A stretch of DNA of 64,000 bases, from the NCBI GenBank assembly GCA_018819105.1, contig JAHJQV010000027.1:62001-126000 (forward strand), given 5' to 3'. A model generated the notes under the pieces. It had not been told where the DNA came from. It ran no database searches and saw nothing but the letters and a program-made list of their open reading frames with translations. The stretch comes from Gammaproteobacteria bacterium. Its GTDB lineage: Bacteria > Pseudomonadota > Gammaproteobacteria > Xanthomonadales > Wenzhouxiangellaceae. Numbering within the stretch: position 1 is the first letter of the stretch; every line of letters starts with the position of its first letter. Made by a program: the position numbers and the translations under genes. Shown in pieces: positions 47,808-57,738 of the stretch.

Positions 47808-49088
47808 ATGACATTATCACTACGCAGCCAGATCATTCTGGCGTTGCTTACCCTTGCAGCAATCTTCGTCACGCTGTTGACGCTGCAATCGAGAAGTTTT
47901 GAACAGGCGCTGAGCGACCAGAGCCTGCTTACCGAAGGCCAGAGCCTGTTGCAGCAGATCAACACGCTGCAGCGACGGGGTGCCGGCTATGCCGCCGTGG
48001 CACCACGCGACTGGGAAAGCTACAACCGCGATGTCGCCGTCATCTACAGCGGTTGGCAGGAAGATCTGGCCGCCCTGCAGCAAAACGTCACTGCGCTGGC
48101 CGCCAGGGCCCGCACACAGTTCAGCGACGATGCCGGCATCATGCAGCAATTGCAGACACTGCAGGACGCCTACCAGGGTTTTCGCAACGGTCTGAACGAA
48201 AAAATCGGCGACAATCCGGAACGCCCGCGACTGGAATGGGGTGCGGAGTATCTGGCCGCACAGTCGCCGGTGCTGAGCGAGCGTGCGCAAAGTTTCAACT
48301 CGGCCGTGGCCCGCCAGGTGCAGCAGCATGTGGATCGTGCCCGCAGTCAGCAACTGCTGGCCTGGGCGGTGGCAGCCGTCGCACTGATGTTGATTGTGGC
48401 CTGGTTCTGGTTTCGCGTCATCCGCCGCATCGGCAACGTCAACGACAGTTGCCGCGCGGTGTCTGCCGGCGAATTCGGCACCCGCGCACCGGAAGCAGGA
48501 AACGACGAGTTGAGCACGCTGGCGCGATCGTTCAACCAGTTGTCCTCACGCACCAGGGTGGTGCTGGGCATGCTGGACAAACTGCCAGCCGATGCACCAC
48601 CGGCGGATGTGTTTGATCTGCTGTGGAGCGAGTCGGCCGATCATCTCGGTCATCACTGGCAGGGTCTGTTCGAGGTCAATCCACTCACCCGCGTGGCCGT
48701 GCTGACTGCCCAGCAACAGCGCGAGGGTGTGGATTTCAATGAGCAGGCGATGAACTACCCGATGCGCGCAATTCTGCAGGAGATGGCCGATCAGGGCAGC
48801 ACGGTCTGGTCGCTGGACAACCTGCGCCATCACACACTCGAGCAGGCGGAATCCAGACTGCTGCGTGAGCTGTCACGCCGCGGCATGCACCGCATCGCGG
48901 TGGTGCTGTTGCAGGATCCGGCCAATCAGCGCAGCCGGCTGCTGGCATTTGCCTGGCCGGAAACCTCTGCCGATCACCCCGGAACCAGCCGCTTTCTGGC
49001 CAGCCTCAGCCGCTTTTTCAGCAGTCTGCTGTTCCCGCAGGAACGTCCCGCTGCAGCCACCAGAACCAGCACCGCAGCCAGCGGCTAA
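47808..49088 (+). CDS. HAMP-domain membrane protein without kinase or cyclase domain
   Basis: 426 aa. Membrane span at residues 8-27, a periplasmic helical domain to about residue 180 (rich in Q, A, L), second span about residues 184-205, then a HAMP linker (RVIRRIGNVNDSCRAVSAGEFGTRAPEAGNDELSTLARSFNQL, in outline). The cytoplasmic C terminus (WQGLFEVNP...MRAILQEMADQGSTV) could be a degenerate GAF-like domain. There is no histidine kinase, GGDEF or MCP signature. It may be a sensor that acts through protein contact. Strong GGGAG ribosome site. It is followed by parE on the same strand. Confidence 0.65.
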   Translation: MTLSLRSQIILALLTLAAIFVTLLTLQSRSFEQALSDQSLLTEGQSLLQQINTLQRRGAGYAAVAPRDWESYNRDVAVIYSGWQEDLAALQQNVTALAARARTQFSDDAGIMQQLQTLQDAYQGFRNGLNEKIGDNPERPRLEWGAEYLAAQSPVLSERAQSFNSAVARQVQQHVDRARSQQLLAWAVAAVALMLIVAWFWFRVIRRIGNVNDSCRAVSAGEFGTRAPEAGNDELSTLARSFNQLSSRTRVVLGMLDKLPADAPPADVFDLLWSESADHLGHHWQGLFEVNPLTRVAVLTAQQQREGVDFNEQAMNYPMRAILQEMADQGSTVWSLDNLRHHTLEQAESRLLRELSRRGMHRIAVVLLQDPANQRSRLLAFAWPETSADHPGTSRFLASLSRFFSSLLFPQERPAAATRTSTAASG

Positions 49089-49211
49089 AACCCCCGCACG
49101 CTGCCGCCATCTGCACCAGCAGACGCGTATAATGTGACGATTGTCCGTGGCCCTGCCACGGCATGGCGGTCGTGCACCGCCACCCCCCAGTCGCCAGCAA
49201 CCGCAGCAACC

Positions 49212-51092
49212 ATGAGCAAGCAATATCAATCCGCCGACATCGAGGTGTTGACCGGCCTGGAGCCGGTGCGCCGCCGACCGGGCATGTACACCGACACCAG
49301 CCGTCCCAATCATCTGGTGCAGGAGGTGGTCGACAACAGTGTCGATGAGGCGCTGGCAGGCCATGCCAGCAACATCCAGGTCATTGTGCACGACGACGAC
49401 AGCATCGAAGTCATCGACGATGGCCGTGGCATGCCGGTGGACGAGCATCCCGAACACAAACTGTCCGGTGTCGAGCTGATCCTCGGTCGCTTGCACGCCG
49501 GCGGCAAGTTTTCCGACAAGAACTACCAGTTTTCCGGCGGTCTGCACGGCGTTGGCGTGTCGGTGGTCAATGCATTGTCCAGCGAACTGCAGGTCACGGT
49601 GCGCCGTGACGGACAGGTTTATTGCATGCATTTCGCCGGTGGCGACAAAACCAGCGCATTGCAGATCGTCGACAAGACCAGCAAGAAGGACACTGGCACC
49701 AGCATCCGTTTTCGACCGGATGCGCAATATTTCGATCAGCCCAAACTGTCACTGCGCCAGTTGCGCCACAACCTCAAAGCCAAAGCGGTGCTGTGCCCGG
49801 GACTGCACATCAGCCTGCAGCTGCCCGGTCAGGACATCGAGCATTGGCACTTCGAAGATGGTTTGAAGGATTATCTGCTGGAAGCCCTGGGCATGCAGGA
49901 GCAGCTGCCGGTGCCGCCATTCATGGGCGATTTCAGCGCCGAGCGTGAACAGGTGAGCTGGGCGCTGTGCTGGGTGCCGGAAGGCGAATTGCTGCAGGAA
50001 AGTTACGCCAACCTGATCCCCACCCCACAGCATGGCACCCACGTCAATGGCCTGCGCAGCGGTCTGGTCGAGGCCATGCGCGAATTCTGTGACATTCACA
50101 ACCTGCTGCCACGCGGCATCCGACTGGCGCCCGATGATGTCTGGGAACGGGTCGCGTTCGTGCTCTCGGTGAAGCTCAGTGATCCACAGTTCAGTGGCCA
50201 GACCAAGGAGCGGCTGAGCTCGCGCAGCATCGCCACCTATGTCACCCAGGCCAGCAAGGATGCCTTCAGTCTGTGGCTGAACCAGCATGTCGAAACCGGC
50301 CAGGCCATCGCCGAGTTGGCCATCTCCAGAGCCCGCCAGCGCCTGCAGGCCAGCAAGCAGGTGAAACGCAAGCGCATCACCGCAGGCCCCGCCCTGCCCG
50401 GCAAGCTGGCCGACTGCAGCAGTCAGGATCTGGCGCTGACCGAGCTGTTTCTGGTCGAGGGCGATTCCGCCGGTGGCTCAGCCAAACAGGCCAGAAACCG
50501 CGAGTTTCAGGCCATCATGCCCTTGCGCGGCAAGATTCTGAATACATGGGAAGTGGACTCGTCGCAGGTGCTGGCGTCGCAGGAAGTGCACGATCTGGCC
50601 ATTGCCATTGGCGTCGACCCCGGCAGCGACAAGCTCGACGGTCTGCGCTACGGCAAGGTGATCGTGCTCGCCGATGCCGATTCCGACGGTCTGCACATTG
50701 CCACCCTGCTGGCGGCGCTGTTCATGCAGCACTTCCGCCCGTTGGTGGATGCCGGCCATGTGTTCATTGCCATGCCGCCGCTGTATCGCATCGATGTCGG
50801 CAAGCAGGTGTTCTATGCGCTGGACAACGAAGAACGGCAGATGCTGTATGAACGCATCCAGAAGGAAAACATGAAAGGCAAGGTGTCGGAGACCCGCTTC
50901 AAGGGGCTGGGCGAAATGAATCCGGCGCAACTGCGCGAGTCGACCATCAACCCGGACACGCGGCGCTTGCTGCAGCTGACCGTGGACGATGAACGTGCCA
51001 CATTGAAAATCATGAACATGCTGCTGGCCAAGAAGCAGGCGTCGGATCGACGCGAGTGGCTGCAGCGCAAAGGCGATCAGGCAGAGCTATGA
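49212..51092 (+). CDS. parE: DNA topoisomerase IV subunit B
   Basis: ATPase subunit of topoisomerase IV, which decatenates chromosomes. 626 aa from the ATG at 49212. GHKL ATPase motifs [13 protein letters not shown] and [27 protein letters not shown], and the TOPRIM motifs [11 protein letters not shown] and [12 protein letters not shown] longer frame to 49134 lacks family sequence. Its stop overlaps the parC start by four bases. Confidence 0.96.
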   Translation: MSKQYQSADIEVLTGLEPVRRRPGMYTDTSRPNHLVQEVVDNSVDEALAGHASNIQVIVHDDDSIEVIDDGRGMPVDEHPEHKLSGVELILGRLHAGGKFSDKNYQFSGGLHGVGVSVVNALSSELQVTVRRDGQVYCMHFAGGDKTSALQIVDKTSKKDTGTSIRFRPDAQYFDQPKLSLRQLRHNLKAKAVLCPGLHISLQLPGQDIEHWHFEDGLKDYLLEALGMQEQLPVPPFMGDFSAEREQVSWALCWVPEGELLQESYANLIPTPQHGTHVNGLRSGLVEAMREFCDIHNLLPRGIRLAPDDVWERVAFVLSVKLSDPQFSGQTKERLSSRSIATYVTQASKDAFSLWLNQHVETGQAIAELAISRARQRLQASKQVKRKRITAGPALPGKLADCSSQDLALTELFLVEGDSAGGSAKQARNREFQAIMPLRGKILNTWEVDSSQVLASQEVHDLAIAIGVDPGSDKLDGLRYGKVIVLADADSDGLHIATLLAALFMQHFRPLVDAGHVFIAMPPLYRIDVGKQVFYALDNEERQMLYERIQKENMKGKVSETRFKGLGEMNPAQLRESTINPDTRRLLQLTVDDERATLKIMNMLLAKKQASDRREWLQRKGDQAEL

Positions 51093-53338
51093 ACAGCAGC
51101 ACCGAACACCAGTCATTCGAAATCGAGCCCCTGCGCAACTATGCCGAGCGCGCCTATCTGAACTATGCCATGTACGTGGTGCATGACCGCGCCCTGCCGC
51201 ATGTGGGCGACGGTCTCAAACCGGTGCAGCGCCGCATCGTCTACGCCATGTCCGAACTGGGACTGTCGGCCACATCCAAACCGAAAAAATCGGCCCGCAC
51301 GGTCGGCGACGTGATCGGCAAATTTCATCCGCATGGCGACAGCTCCTGTTACGAGGCCATGGTGCTGATGGCGCAGCCGTTCTCATACCGCTATCCGCTG
51401 GTTGACGGCCACGGCAATTTCGGCTCACCGGACGATCCGAAATCGTTTGCCGCCATGCGCTACACCGAATCGCGCCTCACCGCCTACGCGCGCTCGCTGC
51501 TGCAGGAGCTGCCGCTGGGCACGGTGGACTGGGTGCCAAACTTCGATGGCACACTGAAGGAACCGCAGCGGCTTCCGGCGCGGCTCCCCAATGTGCTGCT
51601 CAATGGTGCCTCCGGCATTGCCGTGGGTCTGGCCACCGACATTCCGCCGCACAATCTGCGTGAAGTGGTCAGTGCCACCATCCACCTGCTGGAACAGCCC
51701 AAGGCCAGCGTGGCCGATCTGTGTGAACACGTGCAGGCCCCGGATTTCCCCGGTGGTGCCGAGATCATTTCCAGCCGTGACGAGTTGCTGCAGATCTACT
51801 CGACCGGCAACGGCATGCTGCGCAGCCGCAGCATCTGGCATCGCGAGGGCGACAACATCATCATCTCGGCCCTGCCCTATCAGGTCTCACCGGCGCGCGT
51901 GCAGGAGCAGATCGCGGCACAGATGCAGGCCAAAAAACTGCCCATGCTGGAGGATCTGCGTGATGAATCAGATCAGGACCACGCCATCCGTCTGGTGCTG
52001 ATACCGCGTTCCAACCGGGTCAACCTGGAGCAACTGATGCAGCATCTGTTTGCCACCACCGATCTGGAACGCAGCCACCGCGTGAATCTCAACGTCATCG
52101 GACTCAATGGCCGACCGGACTGCCTCAACCTGAAACAGTTGCTGCAGCAGTGGCTGCAGTTTCGCACCGACACCGTGACCCGGCGGCTGGAATACCGGCT
52201 GGATCAGGTGGTGGATCGCCTGCACGTGCTGGCCGGCCTGCTTATCGCCTACCTCAACATTGATGAAGTCATCCACATCATCCGCACTGAGGACGATCCC
52301 AAGCCGGTGCTGATGCGCCGCTTTGAGCTCACCGGCACCCAGGCCGAAGCGATTCTGGAGCTGAAACTGCGGCATCTGGCCAGGCTGGAAGAAATGCGCA
52401 TCCGCGGCGAACAGGACGAACTGGAGACCGAGCGCCGGCAGCTGGAGACCCTGCTTGGCTCGAAACGCAAGCTGCGCAATCTGATCCGTGATGAATTGCT
52501 GGAAGATGCCGAGCGCTATGGCGATGCGCGCCGCTCACCACTGGTCCAGCGCGCTGCTGCGCAGGCCTACAGCGAATCCGATCTGCTGCCCAGCGAGCCG
52601 ATCACCGTGGTCATGTCCAGCCAGGGCTGGGTGCGTTCGGCAAAAGGCCACGATGTGGAGCCGGACAGTCTGAATTACCGCACCGGCGATGGATTTGCCC
52701 ATGCCGCGATCGGGCGCAGCAACCAGCAGGTGGTGTTTTTCGACCACAGCGGCCGGGCCTATGCCATGGCAGCGCATCAACTGCCGTCCGCACGCGGCCA
52801 CGGCGAGCCGTTGACGAGCAAATTTTCACCACCGCCAGATGCCCGCTTCTGCGGCCTGGTGCTGGCCAAAGAGACCAGCACTGTGCTGCTGGCAAGCAGC
52901 CACGGCTATGGCTTCCAGACGCAATTTGAGCACCTGCTGAGTCGCCAGAAAGCGGGCAAACAGGTGGTCACGGTTCCGCCCCATGCCACCCTGCTGCCGC
53001 CGGTGCTGGTGGATGATCCGGCCAAAGACCTGCTGGTGGCCATCAGCAGCGACGGCCATTTGCTGGCGGTTGCGCTCAGCGAAGTGCCGGAGCTGGCGCG
53101 CGGCAAAGGCAACAAGCTGATCAACATCCCGGCAGCGAAACTGAAATCGGGTGAGCTCAGCGTGGTGGCCATGACCACCTTGTCAGCGCAGCAGGAATTG
53201 CTCATCTGGGCCGGCAAACGTTATCTGAAAATGCGCTGGAACGATGTGCAGGACTACCGTGGCGAGCGTGCCCAGCGCGGTAAGAAACTGCCCCGTGGCT
53301 ATCAGCAGGTCAGTCATATCGAACGCAAGTCACTGTAG
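51089..53338 (+). CDS. parC: DNA topoisomerase IV subunit A
   Basis: DNA-cleaving subunit of topoisomerase IV. 749 aa from the ATG at 51089. Active-site Tyr in [12 protein letters not shown]; quinolone-determining region [30 protein letters not shown] has the Ser and Glu that correspond to wild-type S80 and E84 of E. coli. C-terminal beta-pinwheel repeats follow. Translationally coupled to parE. Confidence 0.97.
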   Translation: MNSSTEHQSFEIEPLRNYAERAYLNYAMYVVHDRALPHVGDGLKPVQRRIVYAMSELGLSATSKPKKSARTVGDVIGKFHPHGDSSCYEAMVLMAQPFSYRYPLVDGHGNFGSPDDPKSFAAMRYTESRLTAYARSLLQELPLGTVDWVPNFDGTLKEPQRLPARLPNVLLNGASGIAVGLATDIPPHNLREVVSATIHLLEQPKASVADLCEHVQAPDFPGGAEIISSRDELLQIYSTGNGMLRSRSIWHREGDNIIISALPYQVSPARVQEQIAAQMQAKKLPMLEDLRDESDQDHAIRLVLIPRSNRVNLEQLMQHLFATTDLERSHRVNLNVIGLNGRPDCLNLKQLLQQWLQFRTDTVTRRLEYRLDQVVDRLHVLAGLLIAYLNIDEVIHIIRTEDDPKPVLMRRFELTGTQAEAILELKLRHLARLEEMRIRGEQDELETERRQLETLLGSKRKLRNLIRDELLEDAERYGDARRSPLVQRAAAQAYSESDLLPSEPITVVMSSQGWVRSAKGHDVEPDSLNYRTGDGFAHAAIGRSNQQVVFFDHSGRAYAMAAHQLPSARGHGEPLTSKFSPPPDARFCGLVLAKETSTVLLASSHGYGFQTQFEHLLSRQKAGKQVVTVPPHATLLPPVLVDDPAKDLLVAISSDGHLLAVALSEVPELARGKGNKLINIPAAKLKSGELSVVAMTTLSAQQELLIWAGKRYLKMRWNDVQDYRGERAQRGKKLPRGYQQVSHIERKSL

Positions 53339-53346
53339 CCAGAGTC

Positions 53347-54012
53347 ATGCTATTGTCGCCAGCCCACGGGTTTATGTTTGTGCACGTCCCGAGAACGGCA
53401 GGCAGCAGCATGGTGCAGGTATTGCAACCCGCCTGTTTGCCCGCCAAACACAGTCTATGGAGCAAGCTGATTTACCGCATGCGTGTTCAAGCGCTGTGGC
53501 AGAGCTGTCATTTTCGCCATCACGAACGCGTGCAGGCCGTGCGTGCCCGGCTGCCGGAAGCCGTGCGCAACAACCTGTTCAGCTTTGCCTTCGTGCGCAA
53601 TCCCTACGACTGGCTGGTGTCCCTGTTTGAGTATCAGCGACAAACCCCAGCGCACCGTAAACATGCCAGCGTCAGCAGCATGAGTTTTGCGGACTATGTC
53701 AGACATGAGATGATCCGCAACCGGCGTCACCAGTGGCACATGCTTTGCGATACGCAGCGGCGACCGCTGGTGCAGGCGATTGGGTGCCATGAGCACCTGG
53801 AGCAGGATTTTGCCAGCATCTGCCAGCGGCTGGGATTGGCGGATACGACGTTGCCGCATGTCAATCACAGTCGACATCGATGCTATCAGGACTATTATGA
53901 CGAGGGCTTGCGCCAGCAGGTGGCGCAGCACTGGCAGATTGATCTGCAACTGTTCGGCTACGATTTCAGCGGCCGTAGCAACAATGCCAAAGCGAACTGC
54001 ATGTTGTCGTGA
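53347..54012 (+). CDS. Sulfotransferase-family protein
   Basis: 221 aa. PAPS-binding signatures: VPRTAGSSMVQVL near the N terminus (5'-phosphosulfate loop) and FVRNPYDWLVSLF (3'-phosphate site). Similar to the Sulfotransfer_2 family that modifies cell-surface carbohydrates. Begins eight bases after parC on the same strand, without a clear ribosome site. Acceptor unknown. A hairpin follows. Confidence 0.75.
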   Translation: MLLSPAHGFMFVHVPRTAGSSMVQVLQPACLPAKHSLWSKLIYRMRVQALWQSCHFRHHERVQAVRARLPEAVRNNLFSFAFVRNPYDWLVSLFEYQRQTPAHRKHASVSSMSFADYVRHEMIRNRRHQWHMLCDTQRRPLVQAIGCHEHLEQDFASICQRLGLADTTLPHVNHSRHRCYQDYYDEGLRQQVAQHWQIDLQLFGYDFSGRSNNAKANCMLS

Positions 54013-54022
54013 TCACCACTGG

Positions 54023-54054
54023 CCCGCGTTATTCATGAATCTGAATAATGCGGG
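54023..54054. terminator. Hairpin between convergent sulfotransferase and folD genes
   Basis: CCCGCGTTATTC and GAATAATGCGGG pair over 12 positions (one G-T) around an 8-base loop. No long T-run; placed to stop transcription from both sides. Confidence 0.5.
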
Positions 54055-54074
54055 TTAGCCTGAACTGACCTGAA

Positions 54075-54959
54075 TCAGTTGCTTGCCGCCGGCAGGGAAA
54101 TGCCGGCGGCCTGCATGGTATTGAGCAACAGCATGGTCACCGTCATTGGCCCGACCCCGCCCGGCACCGGGGTGTACCAGCTCGCTTTCTGCTGCACCAC
54201 AACCGCATCCAGATCACCGCACAGACTGCCGTCCGGGGCGCGGTTCATGGCAATGTCCACCACCACGGCACCATCGCGCAACCAGTCCGCATCAACGATA
54301 CCGGTGCGGCCCACCGCCGACACCAGCAGATCCGCCTGCCGCACATGCTGTTCCAGCTCGCGCGTGAAACGGTGGCAGATGGTCACGGTGGCACCGTCCA
54401 GCAGCAGTTCCAGCGCCATCGGTCGACCGACGATGTTGGAAGCCCCCACCACCACGGCATGCAGGCCACGGGTACTGATGCCATGATGGTGCAGCAGGGC
54501 CATCACCCCGCGCGGTGTGCACGGCCGGATGCCCGGATCACGCAACACCAGGCGGCCAATGTTCATGGCGTTGAAGCCATCCACATCCTTGGCCACGGCG
54601 ATGCGCTCAAGCACCGTTTGCGTGCTGATGTGCGGCGGCAATGGCAGTTGCACGAGGATGCCATGGATGCTGGCATCGGCGTTCAGACGATCCACTTCAG
54701 CCACCAGATCAGCACTGCTGATGGTGGCCGGCAGGCGCACGATGCGCGAGTGGATGCCGGTGTGTTCACAGGCCTTGCTCTTGTTGCGCACATACACCGC
54801 CGAGGCCGGATCACTGCCCACCAGCAACACCGCCAGTCCCGGCACCTGGCCACCTTCGGCAACGTGTTGGGTGATGGCTGCGCGGATGTCATCGCGCATT
54901 GTCGCGGACAGCGCCAGACCATCCAGCTTCTGAGCGCTGTGTCCGTCCCGCTTGCTCAT
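54075..54959 (-). CDS. folD: Methylenetetrahydrofolate dehydrogenase/cyclohydrolase
   Basis: Bifunctional enzyme of one-carbon metabolism. 294 aa from the ATG at 54959. Seen: VPGLAVLLVGSDPASAVYVRNKSKACE with the catalytic Lys, QLPLPPHI, the NADP-site VVGASNIVGRPMA, and PVPGGVGPMTVTMLL. A longer upstream frame contains repeat-derived residues (SQASC units) and lies over the moeB 3' end, so it was rejected. ATGA overlap with the moeB-like gene. Confidence 0.95.
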   Translation of the reverse strand: MSKRDGHSAQKLDGLALSATMRDDIRAAITQHVAEGGQVPGLAVLLVGSDPASAVYVRNKSKACEHTGIHSRIVRLPATISSADLVAEVDRLNADASIHGILVQLPLPPHISTQTVLERIAVAKDVDGFNAMNIGRLVLRDPGIRPCTPRGVMALLHHHGISTRGLHAVVVGASNIVGRPMALELLLDGATVTICHRFTRELEQHVRQADLLVSAVGRTGIVDADWLRDGAVVVDIAMNRAPDGSLCGDLDAVVVQQKASWYTPVPGGVGPMTVTMLLLNTMQAAGISLPAASN

Positions 54960-56173
54960 CGCAGTCGCTCCGCCCTGGGCCTGGCTGCATGAGGCCTGGC
55001 TGCATGAGGCCTGGCTGCATGAGGCCTGGCTGCGCTGTGACGCTGCCCGGCGCATACCTCGCAGTTTGCGTCGGCGCGCATGCCTGATAGGGTGAAAGCG
55101 GTGTCCAGCGTGTTGATCTGCAACAGTTTGCCAGTCAGCACGCTCGGCAGGCGCAGACACAGTTTGATCGCCTCGATCGCCTGCATGACCCCGGCCACAC
55201 CGGGCACCGCTCCGAGCACACCGGCCTCGCTGCAGGACGGCCGGTCACCGGCCTGCGGGAACAGGCACTGATAGCATGGGGCATCGGCCTGCGCTGACGG
55301 CCAGAACACCGCCAGTTGCGCCACGAAGCCTTCCACTGCAGCGTACACCATGGGTTTGTCCAGCGCCACGCAGGCGCGATTGACCAGATAGCGGGTGGCA
55401 TAGTTGTCGCTGCCATCAACCACCACGTCGTAAGCATCGGTGATGATGGTGCTGACATTGGCCTCGTCCAGCCGCACTGCATGGGTGTCCACCTGCACTT
55501 CCGGATTGAGCTGTTTCAGCCGCGCCCGCGCCGACTCGGTTTTCATCTCGCCGCACATTGATGTGCTGTGCAGGATCTGCCGTTGCAGGTTGGAGAGTTC
55601 GATGCGATCGTCGTCGACAATGCCGATGCGGCCGACTCCGGCAGCGGCCAGATACAGCGCAGCCGGGCTGCCCAGACCACCGGCACCGATCACCAGCACA
55701 CTGCTGTCGAGCAGACGTTGCTGGCCGGCTGCTGCAATTTGCGGCAGTTGCAGATGTCTGGCATATCGCTGTTGCTGGGCGATGCTCAGGCCAGCGTTAT
55801 CCGCTGTGGCCGGCAGTTGCTGTGGCAGTCCGGCACGCTGCCAGGCGTGCATGCCGCCACGCAGACTGCACACCTGCTGATAGCCCAGCTGCTGCAGCGT
55901 TTGCGCCGCCAGCACCGAGCGCAGACCCTGGGCACAAACCAGCAGCAGCGGCTGCTCGCGGTCGAGCAGCCATTGCGGCAGCTGCATTTCCAGCCGGCCA
56001 CGGCTGCAATGCCTGGCGCCACGGATCATGCCCTGGCTCAGTTCATCTGCCTCGCGCACATCCAGCACCAGCCAGCCGTCGCGCTGCATGCCGCTGACCT
56101 GCTGCGGATCCACTTCCGTCACTGCTGCCCGCGCGACAGCCAGCATCTGCTCGACTGTGGTCGGTGTCGTCAT
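54956..56173 (-). CDS. Rhodanese-MoeB/ThiF fusion protein
   Basis: 405 aa. N-terminal rhodanese domain with the active-site Cys in LLLVCAQGLRSV, then a MoeB/ThiF-type adenylyltransferase domain (VLVIGAGGLGSPAALYLAAAGVG, DDDRIELSNLQRQILH, Zn-binding CYQCLFP and CEVC). It would activate the C terminus of a sulfur-carrier protein and transfer sulfur, as in molybdopterin or thiamin synthesis. The last ~25 residues are repeats (HAARP) made by a 15-bp tandem repeat, and look unlike the family. Overlaps der and folD ends, an operon. Confidence 0.9.
   Translation of the reverse strand: MTTPTTVEQMLAVARAAVTEVDPQQVSGMQRDGWLVLDVREADELSQGMIRGARHCSRGRLEMQLPQWLLDREQPLLLVCAQGLRSVLAAQTLQQLGYQQVCSLRGGMHAWQRAGLPQQLPATADNAGLSIAQQQRYARHLQLPQIAAAGQQRLLDSSVLVIGAGGLGSPAALYLAAAGVGRIGIVDDDRIELSNLQRQILHSTSMCGEMKTESARARLKQLNPEVQVDTHAVRLDEANVSTIITDAYDVVVDGSDNYATRYLVNRACVALDKPMVYAAVEGFVAQLAVFWPSAQADAPCYQCLFPQAGDRPSCSEAGVLGAVPGVAGVMQAIEAIKLCLRLPSVLTGKLLQINTLDTAFTLSGMRADANCEVCAGQRHSAARPHAARPHAARPHAARPRAERLR
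54979..55023 (-). repeat. 15-bp coding tandem repeat at the moeB-like 3' end
   Basis: GCCTGGCTGCATGAG occurs three times in a row (54979, 54994, 55009) with a partial fourth at 55024. Read on the minus strand it encodes the HAARP repeats. Confidence 0.9.
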
Positions 56174-57585
56174 CAGCGCTTGCCTTTGACGTGCCGCTGC
56201 AGGCGCTTGCGCTTTTCCAGTTGTCGTTTGGTCAGGGTATTGCGGCGACCGGCAAACGGATTCCTGCCGTCGCGCAATTCCAGCTGCAGCGGAATGCCCT
56301 GCAGCCTGAACTCATCGCGCACCTGATTCAGCAGATAGCGGTGATAACTGGCCGGCAGAGTATCGGTGCGGTTGCCGTGCACGACGATGCGCAGTGGTGA
56401 GCGACCGCCGATGTGGGCATAACTGAGACTGGCCTTGCGACCGCCTTTCAGCGGTGGCGGATGCCGGGTGACGGCCGTCTTGATCACGCTGGTGACCTTG
56501 TTGCTGGAAAAACTGGTGGCGGCAATGGCGTGGATATGGTTGATCAGCTTGAACAGCTCGCCGATGCCGCTGCCATGCAGCGCGGACAGGGTCAGACGCG
56601 GGACAAAATCAGCAAAAGGCAGCTTGCGATCCAGCTCCTGCATGACACGCTGGCGCTGATCCAGGCTCATGCCATCCCACTTGTTCAGCAGCAGCAGCAT
56701 GGGCTTGCCCAGCTCAATGACCTGGCCGATCAGGTGCGCATCCTGATCCACCATACCCTCCTGGGCATCGATCATCAGCAACGCCATGTCGGCCCGGCGT
56801 ACAGATTGCAGTGCCTTGATCACACTGAGTTTTTCCACATCATTCTGAATCCGCGAACGACGCCGCACACCGGCGGTATCGATCACGTGATAGTGTTTAC
56901 CATCACGCTCCAGACTGACCTCAATGCTGTCTCTGGTGGTGCCGGGTTCGGCACTGGAAATGACCCGCTCTTCACCCAGCAGGCGATTGGTGAGCGTGGA
57001 TTTGCCGGCGTTGGGACGTCCGATCAGCGCCAGTCTTATCAGTGCCGGATCGTGTTCGGTGGTGCTGTCGGGGGCAGTGAAAAACGGCTCCAGCGCTTCC
57101 TCGATGTGCTGCTGCAGATCATCCAGTCCCCGGCGATGCGCGGCTGCTATGGCCAGCGGCTGACCCAGACCGAGCTGATACCAGTCGGGTTGCTCGATGT
57201 CCCAGTTGATGCCGTCGGTCTTGTTCGCCACCAGCAGGATGGGCTTGTCCTGTTTGCGCAGATTGCTGAGGATGTCCTGATCGGCGGCCAGCAGACCGGC
57301 GCGGGCATCGACCAGAAACAGGATCAGATGCGCCTCCTCCAGCGCCATCTCCACCTGATCCAGCGTTTGCGCATCAATTCCCTGGGCCTGGGCAACGATG
57401 CCGCCGGTATCAACCAGCAGATAGCTTTGCTCCGAACGCGTCCTGCAGATGCCATACTGACGATCCCGGGTCACCCCCGGCTGATCGGCCACAATGGCAT
57501 CCCGGGTTCGCGTGAGGGCGTTGAACAGCGTGGATTTGCCGACATTCGGCCGACCGGCAATGGTCACGACGGGCAACTGTATCAT
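56173..57585 (-). CDS. der: Ribosome biogenesis GTPase Der
   Basis: Double-GTPase needed for 50S assembly. 470 aa. First G domain: GRPNVGKSTLFNAL, DQPGVTRDRQYG, NKTDG. Second: GRPNAGKSTLTNRL, DTAGVRRR, NKWDGM. C-terminal KH-like domain. Located in the classic der-bamB-yfgM-hisS order. Confidence 0.97.
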   Translation of the reverse strand: MIQLPVVTIAGRPNVGKSTLFNALTRTRDAIVADQPGVTRDRQYGICRTRSEQSYLLVDTGGIVAQAQGIDAQTLDQVEMALEEAHLILFLVDARAGLLAADQDILSNLRKQDKPILLVANKTDGINWDIEQPDWYQLGLGQPLAIAAAHRRGLDDLQQHIEEALEPFFTAPDSTTEHDPALIRLALIGRPNAGKSTLTNRLLGEERVISSAEPGTTRDSIEVSLERDGKHYHVIDTAGVRRRSRIQNDVEKLSVIKALQSVRRADMALLMIDAQEGMVDQDAHLIGQVIELGKPMLLLLNKWDGMSLDQRQRVMQELDRKLPFADFVPRLTLSALHGSGIGELFKLINHIHAIAATSFSSNKVTSVIKTAVTRHPPPLKGGRKASLSYAHIGGRSPLRIVVHGNRTDTLPASYHRYLLNQVRDEFRLQGIPLQLELRDGRNPFAGRRNTLTKRQLEKRKRLQRHVKGKR

Positions 57586-57738
57586 CGGTCTGCAGCCGGC
57601 TGCCGATCAGCACACGCCCAGCACCAGTTCAGCAACAGCCTGAGCCTGCTGCGAGTAGGCACAGCGCCCGCAAATCCAGGCAGCGACATCGGCACATGGG
57701 ATTCGCCGGACAGACTGCAGCGGAGCAGGCGCGCCATC

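Noticed and set aside
54960-55160. N-terminal extension of folD.
   Set aside because: It consists of low-complexity repeats and overlaps the moeB-like gene; the ATG at 54959 fits FolD proteins.
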